Of a DNA stretch of 64,000 nt, positions 57,554 to 64,000 are shown piece by piece. The stretch's first letter is position 1. Every line of letters begins with the position of its first letter. This DNA comes from Drosophila miranda. Lineage: Eukaryota > Arthropoda > Insecta > Diptera > Drosophilidae. The stretch covers positions 36,417,124 to 36,481,123 of the forward strand of contig NW_022881603.1 in assembly GCF_003369915.1 (NCBI RefSeq), written 5' to 3'. Below the pieces are notes generated by a model. That model did no database searches and was not told where the DNA came from. It saw only the letters and a program-made list of their open reading frames with translations. The translations under genes and the position numbers were made by a program.

Positions 57554-58263
57554 AATGTAAGATCTCAACCAGATCGTATAATTATTATAGCCAGAATCAA
57601 GAAAACAATTTCATTCTTTCTCGCTCTGTCTCTCTCTAACACACAGGTTTCATGGTCGGTTTTGCCAATTGCAAAATATGAGTTCAAGGATCTCAGAACC
57701 TATAAGAGCCAGAGCAACCAAATTTGGTATCCACACTCCTGTGATATCGGACCTTGACCGTTTCGTGTCCAAATTTCGCCACACCCCCTTCCGCCCCCGC
57801 AAAGGACGAAAATCTGGAGCATCCACAAATCTCAGAGACTATTAAGGCTAGAGTAACCAAATTTGGTATCCGCACTTCTGTTAGATCTCACTATAAAACG
57901 TATATCTCAGAATTTCGCCCCACCCCCTTCCGCCCCCACAAAGGACGAAAATCTGTTGCATCCACAATATTGCACATTCGAGAAAACTAAAAACGCAGAA
58001 TCATATATAACGACCATATCTATCAGATTGCTGAATCTGGACCAGATCAGATAATTTTTATAGCCAAAAGGAACAAATCAATTTGCACTGGCTTCGCAGC
58101 GCCCGACGTCACGCTCAGACTGATTTTCTGTCTCTCTCGCACGCACTCTTTGTCGTGTCGTTTAATATAAGCAGCGTCTGCCGGAGGAGAGCCATACTGA
58201 CTTAGTATCGGGTATAACTGTAGAGTTGCGGTGTCCGCAGCAACTCACAACGTTCCCCCTCGT

Positions 58264-59129
58264 TTTAACTTGAAATTGAAGGCTTGATTGTCATATTTAG
58301 TTTTTTGTTTTTGTTTATTTGATTCTAACATTAATCTGGCTCTTTTATAGGCTTGTTCTAACCCAAATTTTGATTCCTTAGCGTAATCATCTATATTGTA
58401 TAGGGGGTCTATTCTATCCATACTATTAAAATGTGTTGGCAAGTTTGAAGTCTTACCGAAAATTATCTCATATGGACAATAATCATGTGCCATAGAGGGT
58501 GTCGTGTTAAAACAATATACGAAGTATTGCATCCCAATCTGTTTTATCGGTTGAGATGTATGAGCGTATGAACTCATTGAATGCTCTGTGGCTTCGCTCC
58601 ACGGTTCCTACGGTTTGGTGATGATGTGCAGTCGATGTTATGTTTTGAATATTTAAGTACTTACATAAATTTTCAATTATTGAATTTTTATATTCTGTTC
58701 CCATGTCCGTAATGAACGTCTTCATTGGACCGTACTTTAGAATGAAATCTTCAAATATAGCTTTAGCTACTGTTTTTGCGCTTTTGTTCTGTATTGGTAT
58801 GGCAACAAGGTATTTTGTTAGGTCACAGATTAAGGTGACTGCATATTCATTTCCTTGTTCTGATTTGGGAAGTGGACCGATCGTATCCACAATTACTCTA
58901 TCAAAAGCCATGTTTGGTGTTTGTGTTATAGTCATTGGGGTCTTGGTATGTTTAGTCGTTTTGGACACTTGGCATTTTGGACACTTTCTCACATAATTTG
59001 TACTTTGACGTGTCATGTTTTTCCAAAAATAATGCCTTCTTATCTTTGCTAATGTTTTAGCTTTACCTGTATGACCTCCTTGTATTGGATCGTCATGGAA
59101 TGTAGACAATATCTCTTCTTTTTCTTTAT
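58264..59129 (-). pseudogene. pol: Ty3/gypsy (mdg1/412-like) integrase, broken
   Basis: The frame is read from right to left. It begins just inside DINE-1 copy 3 with EEILSTFHDDPIQGGH and the zinc-binding His/Cys pairs (CPKC). The catalytic core has Asp in VIVDTIGPL, Asp in FITDMGTEY and Glu in GTVERSHRAF. A small deletion near 58530 shifts the frame between TDWDA and FVYCFNTTPS. The remaining frame runs to NFKLK at 58264 and is cut off by DINE-1 copy 2; no continuation is found left of that copy. Similarity to mdg1/412-clade integrases is by remembered motifs. Confidence 0.85.
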
Positions 59130-60080
59130 TATACCCGATACTAAAAATGAGTATTGGGGTATATTAGATTTGTGGTAAAAGTGGATGTGTGTAACGTCCA
59201 GAAGGAATCGTTTCCGACCCCATAAAGTATATATATTCTTGATCAGCATCAATAGCCGAGTCGATTGAGCCATGTCTGTCTGTCCGTCTGTCCGTCTGTC
59301 CGTCCCTTCAGCGCCTAGTGCTCAAAGACTATAAGAGCAACGATGTTTTGTATCCAGACTTCTGTGATATGTCACTGCTACAAAAATATTTCAAAACTTC
59401 GCCCCGCCCACTTCCGCCTCCACAAAGGACGAAAATCTGTGGCATCCACATTTTTAAAGATACGATAAAACCAAAAACGCAGAATCGTAGAGGATGACTA
59501 TATGTTTTAAAATGGAAGATCTCAACCAGATCGTATAATTATTATAGCCAGAATCAAGAAAACAATTTCATTCTTTCTCGCTCTGTCTCTCTCTAACACA
59601 CAGGTTTCATGGTCGGTTTTGCCAATTGCAAAATATGAGTTCAAGGATCTCAGAACCTATAAGAGCCAGAGCAACCAAATTTGGTATCCACACTTCTGTT
59701 AGATCTCACTATAAAACGTATATCTCAGAATTTCGCCCCACCCCCTTCCGCCCCCACAAAGGACGAAAATCTGGAGCATCCACAATATTGCACATTCGAG
59801 AAAACTAAAAACGCAGAATCATAGATAACGACCATATCTATCAGATTGCTGAATCTGGACCAGATCAGATAATTTTTATAGCCAAACGGAACAAATCAAT
59901 TTGCACTGGCTACGCAGCGCCCGACGTCACGCTCAGACTGATTTTCTGTCTCTCTCGCACGCACTCTTTGTCGTGTCGTTTAATATTAGCGGCGTCTGCC
60001 GGAGGAGAGCATACTGACTAAGTATCGGGTATAATTGTAGAGTTGCGGTGTCCGCAGCAACTCACAACGTTCCCCTTCGT
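59130..60080 (+). mobile_element. DINE-1/INE-1-like element, copy 3
   Basis: It runs from TATACCCGATACTAAAAATG to CCCCTTCGT, inserted in the pol frame of the gypsy element between the spacer and the integrase zinc domain. It lacks both duplications of copy 2, and one of the usual internal modules is missing: sequence of the second module passes directly into the third at CCACACTTCTGTTAGATC. Confidence 0.8.
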
Positions 60081-60950
60081 TTTCTTTTATTGTGGTCACC
60101 GGCTTGAGTAGCGCTACTCTTAAATTCTTTAGTATTTTATTACCCTTATTTTTAAAAGAATCTATTGAAATGTTCTCAAAGATTTCTTCGCTCGCTGCCA
60201 TTTTAAGTTGGCTGTTTTTATTTATACCGGCTTCTTTTTCAAGCCTTTGGAGGAATTGACCTAAGTCGAATGTTCCATTGGTATAAAGATCGCTAACTTC
60301 AATTCTTACAATTATCTTCTTTCCATGCTTGAGGAAACATTTAGTCGAAGTTAAATGTTAGGTCACTACTTTTTTAACATCATCATTTTGTATGACGTTG
60401 TATATATTGGGCTCTGAAGAGATCGAATGCTTTTGCAATTCTTTGTTTGGACCTGCGCAGGTTTTTTGTCTACTTTGATTTCTTGTAGTGACTTTCATTA
60501 CTTTGTTGGTTGTCTGAATATTTTGTAGGTCTGTAATGGTTATTCTTGATAACGCATCTGCTATATGATTGTCCTTTCCGTTGAGATACTCCACAGTGAA
60601 ATCATATTCCTCTAGATCTAGTCTCATACGTGTTAGTTTAGAGCTGGGGTTAACCATTGAAAATAAATATGTAAGTGGCCTGGGCGTTTTGACAGTGAAG
60701 TGTTTGCCATAAATGTATGGTCAAAAATGATTTATTGCCCAATGTATTGCCGCTAATTCTTGTTCTGTTGTGTTTTTATTACTTTCGCCTTTCGTAAAAG
60801 ATCTTGATGCATACGCTACTGGTAGCTGAGTTCCGTTATAGTTTTGTGTTAGAACAGCTCCACATGCTTGTTTACTTGCATCCGTTATTACACAAAATTC
60901 TTTGTTAAAATCTGGATATTGCAATAAGGTTGGCTTCAACAATTGTATTT
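60081..60950 (-). pseudogene. pol: Ty3/gypsy RNase H and connection to integrase, broken
   Basis: Read from right to left, the frame enters from DINE-1 copy 4 and gives KPTLLQYPDFNKEF, then the RNase H motifs Asp in VITDASKQACGAVL and Glu in TTEQELAAIHW. A CGA-to-TGA change gives a stop at 60721-60723. The same frame continues with YGKHFTVKTPRPLTY and the last RNase H block NHIADALSR. A second in-frame stop (TAA, 60358-60360) is followed by an open frame, about 60340-60081, running up to DINE-1 copy 3. Confidence 0.85.
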
Positions 60951-62084
60951 TTTACTCAAAATGAGTATTGGGGTATATTAGATTTGTGGTAAAAGTGGAT
61001 GTGTGTAACGTCCAAAAGGAATCGTTTCCGACCCCATAAAGTATATATATTCTTGATCAGCATCAATAGCCGAGTCGATTGGGCCATGTCTGTCTGTCCG
61101 TCTGTCCGTCCGACCGTCTGTCCATCCCCTTCAGCGCCTAGTGCTCAAAGACTATAAGAGCGAGAGCAACGATGTCTTGGATCCAGACTTCTGTGATATG
61201 TCACTGCTACAAGAATATTTCAAAACTTTGCCCCGCCCACTTCCGCCCCCACAAAGGGCGAAAATCTGTGGCATCCACAATTTCGACGATACGAGAAAAC
61301 TAAAAACGCAGAATCGTAGAAGATGACTATATCTTCTAGAGTGCAAAATCTGAACCAGATCGTATAATTATTATAGTATAGTATTATATACAGTATAGTA
61401 TTATTATATATAGAATCAAGAAAACAAATTTATTTTTTCTCGCCCTGTCTCTCTCTCTAACACACACGTAGAATAGCCGGCTTTGCTTAGAGTAAAACAT
61501 TAGCGCCTAGATCTCAGAGACTACAAAAGCTAGAGCAACCAAATTTGGTATCCACACTCCTAATATATCGGACCGAGACGAGTTTGTTTCAAAATTTCGC
61601 CACACCCCCTTCCGCCCCCGCAAAGGACGAAAATCTGGGGATATTCAAAATCTCAGAGACTATTAAGGCTAGAGTAACCAAATTTGGTATCCCCACTCCT
61701 GTTAGATCTTACTATAAAACGTATATCTCAAAATTTCGCCCTACCCCCTTCCGCCCCCACAAAGGACGAAAATCTGTTGCATCCACAATATTGAGGATAC
61801 GAGAAAACTAAAAACACAGAATCATAGATAATGATCATATATATCAGATTGCTGAGTCTGGATCAGATCAGATCATTTTTATAGCCAAAAGGAACAAATC
61901 AATTTGCACTGGCTACGCAGCGCCCGACGTCACGCTCAGACTGATTTTCTGTCTCTCTCGCACGCACTCCTTGTCGTGTCGTTTAATATTAGCGGCGTCT
62001 GCCGGAGGAGAGCCATACTGACTTAGTATCGGGTATAACTGTAGAGTTGCGGTCTCCGCAGCAACTCACAACGTTCCCCCTCGT
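60951..62084 (+). mobile_element. DINE-1/INE-1-like element, copy 4
   Basis: It starts with TACTCAAAATGAGTATTGGGG, missing about nine bases of the 5' end, and finishes with hairpin GAGTTGC...GCAACTC and CCCCCTCGTT. It contains three internal modules without the duplications of copy 2. It lies inside the gypsy RT-RNase H frame, and deleting it restores an open frame across the joint with no target duplication, as expected for a Helitron-type insertion between T residues. Confidence 0.82.
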
Positions 62085-62945
62085 TAAATATTCGAATGCT
62101 TTCTGACATTTATCTGTCCATTCGAAGTTAACATTCTTTTTACATAATCTTGTTATGTGGCATGAATGATCGGAAAAATTTTTAATAAAACGTCTATAAT
62201 AATTGCAGAATGCAACGAATCGTCTAGCGCTATCTGCGTCCGTTGGGACTGGGTATTTCTCTATGACGTCATATTTCTTGTCGTCTGGTAAAATACCTTT
62301 GTCAGTACACTTATGACCTAGAAAGGTTACTTCGTGGCCGAAGAATGAGCACTTTTCAGGGTACAACTTAAGATTGTGTTTCCTGTACAAATCGAAAACA
62401 TTTGTAAGGTTTTTAATCATATGTTTCTCGGAACAACCAATGACAATTAGGTCATCCATATACAAGAATGCCTGAGAAGGTTCGATACCTGAAAATGCAA
62501 TTGTCATCAGTCTTTGAAAAGAATTGGGCGCTATTTTTAAACCGTATGGTAATCGCGTGAAGCGATAGGAGCCATTGCTCGTTGAAAAGGACGTTATATT
62601 TCTTGAACTTTCTTCAAGCTCTATTTGATGAAAGCCTGACATCAGATCTAGACATGAAAAGTATTTGGCTCTACCTAATTGATCAGGAATATCATCTATT
62701 CTGGGCAGTGGGAATTTGTCTGATAATACTTTTTTGTTTATTTGGTGGTAGTCAATCACTAGGCGCCATCTTTTACTATCTGAATTTGGTAATGATTTTT
62801 TCGGTACGATTAATAATGGACTGTTATATTCTGAGACTGAGGGTTCTACTATTTTGTCTTTTATTAGTTTGTCCACTTGTTTTATTGCTTCCTCTTTTTG
62901 ACTGTGGGGAATTCTATAATTTTTAATATATACCGATTCATCTTC
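62085..62945 (-). pseudogene. pol: Ty3/gypsy reverse transcriptase (mdg1/412-like)
   Basis: Read from right to left, the frame is open from NYRIPHSQKEEAI through the fingers (YNSPLLIVPKK) and palm motifs (RLVIDYHQIN, Asp in FSCLDLMSGFHQI, and YMDDLIVIG) to the connection FEWTDKCQKAFEYL. There it is cut by DINE-1 copy 4. All RT catalytic Asp residues are present, and the segment has no internal stop. A TAA and a frameshift separate it from the protease-linker frame upstream. Confidence 0.88.
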
Positions 62946-62968
62946 TTATCTTTTGTTTATAAAAATTA

Positions 62969-63748
62969 TTAGTTGATATCGATTCGGTTTCTGTTCCGAA
63001 TATGAAAATTTTTATTTAGTTTGTTTAAAATTTCGGTGTGTTTAGGATTGTTGCTGTTATTTACTAAGTCGTAATCATCTAATGACTCGAATTGGATGGC
63101 ATCTAGTTTAATAATTGCATTTTTGTTTGTAGTATTTAGGATTCGGACGAAGGTGTTTCGAGAATCTGAAATAGAGTTACCTATGTATACTCCATTTTGG
63201 ATCTCTTGGTTTGGTATGACTATGTATTTGGTTGCTGTATTTATAGCAATCTTTCGGAAAACTTCGGAGCGGGCTGGTAAAATTGTTAAGTTGTTATGTA
63301 GAGTGTGTTGAATTGGAATGTTGATGGGGAAACGAAGATTATTTGGTCTCAGTATGAGCCAATCATTTTCATGTTTTAAGTCTATTTGGCAATTAATTTT
63401 TTTCATGAAGTCTATACCTATTATTCCATCACATGGTATGGGAAAGTCTGAATCTACTATATGAAAACTATGGGGAACAGCATATTTTCCTGAAAGAAGT
63501 TCTATGAATGCTAATCCTTTAGAATTGGTGGTGCCTTCACCAATGCCTGATATTTTTGTGATATTGTTGTAATTTAGGTTACGAAATGTGTCTGAACTTT
63601 CTTTAAGTAAAGATATGTCTGCACCAGTATCAACTAATAATATGTATGTTTTGCGTGTTTTTTCATTTTGTAATGAAACAAATAGATTGAAATTGAGATT
63701 TATCGTGTGAACCGCTGTTATGACTGTTGTTGTTTTCTCAAGGGTGCC
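62969..63748 (-). pseudogene. pol: Ty3/gypsy protease and linker
   Basis: The frame is open from just downstream of the gag stop, through LGGTLEKTTT, to the retropepsin active site LLVDTGADISLL (about 63630-63655). The second conserved block (CDGIIGIDFM) follows, then a linker ending at TAA 62969-62971. Sequence between the linker and RT is shorter than expected, since only a remnant reading NNFYKQK survives in another frame. A deletion with frameshifts must lie there. It is in the -1 frame relative to gag. Confidence 0.82.
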
Positions 63749-63750
63749 TC

Positions 63751-64000
63751 CTAGTTTTCCGGCATGGTTTGAACCTGTCGGACATTGTTTGTCTGTTTAT
63801 TGTTGTTACTGTTATAGGTACTACCGTTTTGACGGTTGTTTCCTCTATAAGTTCCACGTCCCCTTCCGTAGTTGTTGTAGTTATTCTGGCTATTATTTCG
63901 GTAATAATTGTTTCTATTATTATTATTACCACGACCATTGCCTCTACCGCGGTAATAGCCTATATTATAATTTCCTCTTTGGGAGTACAAAATGGAACTT
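63751..64000 (-). CDS. gag: Ty3/gypsy Gag C-terminus (partial, Gly/Arg/Asn-rich)
   Basis: The frame is open from the window edge to TAG (63751-63753), ending VQTMPEN. It is rich in RG, GRG and NN(N) repeats and has no Cys-His knuckle. A basic Gly/Arg-rich tail is what I recall for mdg1/412-type Gag. The upstream part and the 5' LTR lie beyond the window. Confidence 0.75.
   Translation of the reverse strand, partial: SSILYSQRGNYNIGYYRGRGNGRGNNNNRNNYYRNNSQNNYNNYGRGRGTYRGNNRQNGSTYNSNNNKQTNNVRQVQTMPEN

Larger units (their letters stand above)
56952..58263 (+). mobile_element. DINE-1/INE-1-like element, copy 2 (longest)
   Basis: The 5' end TATACCCGATACTCAAAA folds on itself with TGAGTATTGGGGTATA. 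TATACCCGATACT recurs in inverted form as AGTATCGGGTATA at 58204-58216, the subterminal inverted repeat of this family. A GTCTGTCC/GTCCGTCC microsatellite (about 57106-57141), several diverged modules ending in CCCACAAAGGACGAAAATCTG, and a 3' hairpin (58223-58246) before CCCCCTCGTT complete it. Two internal tandem duplications make it longer than copies 3 and 4. No coding capacity is visible. DINE-1 elements are non-autonomous Helitron relatives of Drosophila; that naming is from memory. Confidence 0.8.

Noticed and set aside
57754..58054. Short ORFs inside DINE-1 copies
   Set aside because: They arise from the repeated noncoding modules, differ in frame between copies and resemble no protein family.
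58703..58996. Plus-strand ORF with hydrophobic segments at the gypsy integrase
   Set aside because: It lies opposite the well-supported integrase frame, and its apparent membrane segments are the complement of polar integrase codons.
62582..62926. Plus-strand hydrophobic ORF opposite the gypsy RT
   Set aside because: It is the antisense shadow of the RT frame, which carries all expected motifs.

Overview
The window is almost entirely transposable-element DNA, most likely from Drosophila heterochromatin. The evidence is BEL/Pao retrotransposons, DINE-1/INE-1-like Helitron-related repeats, a P-superfamily transposase fossil with a THAP domain, and a mdg1/412-like Ty3/gypsy element. I could not support any intact host gene, rRNA, tRNA or CRISPR array. 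The species cannot be fixed from sequence alone.

Positions 1-54523 are one head-to-tail array of a BEL/Pao element in which neighbouring units share a single LTR. The LTRs are about 307 bp (TGTTGTCG...CTCAACA) and the period is 5.7-5.9 kb. The window holds the 3' end of unit 0, complete units 1-6 on the plus strand, and unit 7. Unit 7 is split inside its reverse transcriptase/RNase H region by a 12,085-bp insert (39821-51905). That insert is a minus-strand tandem dimer of the same element (m2 then m1, three LTRs), flanked by a 5-bp target duplication, ATCTT. Unit 7 resumes at 51906 and ends in its 3' LTR (54217-54523).

Each unit is built for one Gag-Pol reading frame: Gag with zinc knuckles, aspartic protease, reverse transcriptase, RNase H and integrase. 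Every unit is broken. Shared lesions (a 2-bp deletion at the start of RNase H, a 60-bp protease deletion, and two alternative integrase lesions) show common descent, and their mosaic distribution shows exchange between units. Different units keep different intact pieces: units 5 and 6 have a continuous Gag-to-RT frame without the protease active site, and m1 has an open RNase H-integrase frame.

Positions 54524-56950 hold remains of a P-superfamily (1360/ProtoP-like) gene. These are a THAP exon, an intron that is mostly a DINE-1 copy, an in-frame 36-bp minisatellite, a coiled coil, and a transposase with an internal deletion. A terminal-repeat-like sequence and an unidentified small minus-strand ORF follow.

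Positions 56952-64000 hold a decayed minus-strand Ty3/gypsy element of mdg1/412 type (Gag C-terminus, protease, RT, RNase H, integrase). Two DINE-1-like copies interrupt it and a third borders its truncated end. Its 5' LTR would lie beyond the right edge. It carries many more independent lesions per kb than the BEL units, which suggests it is older.
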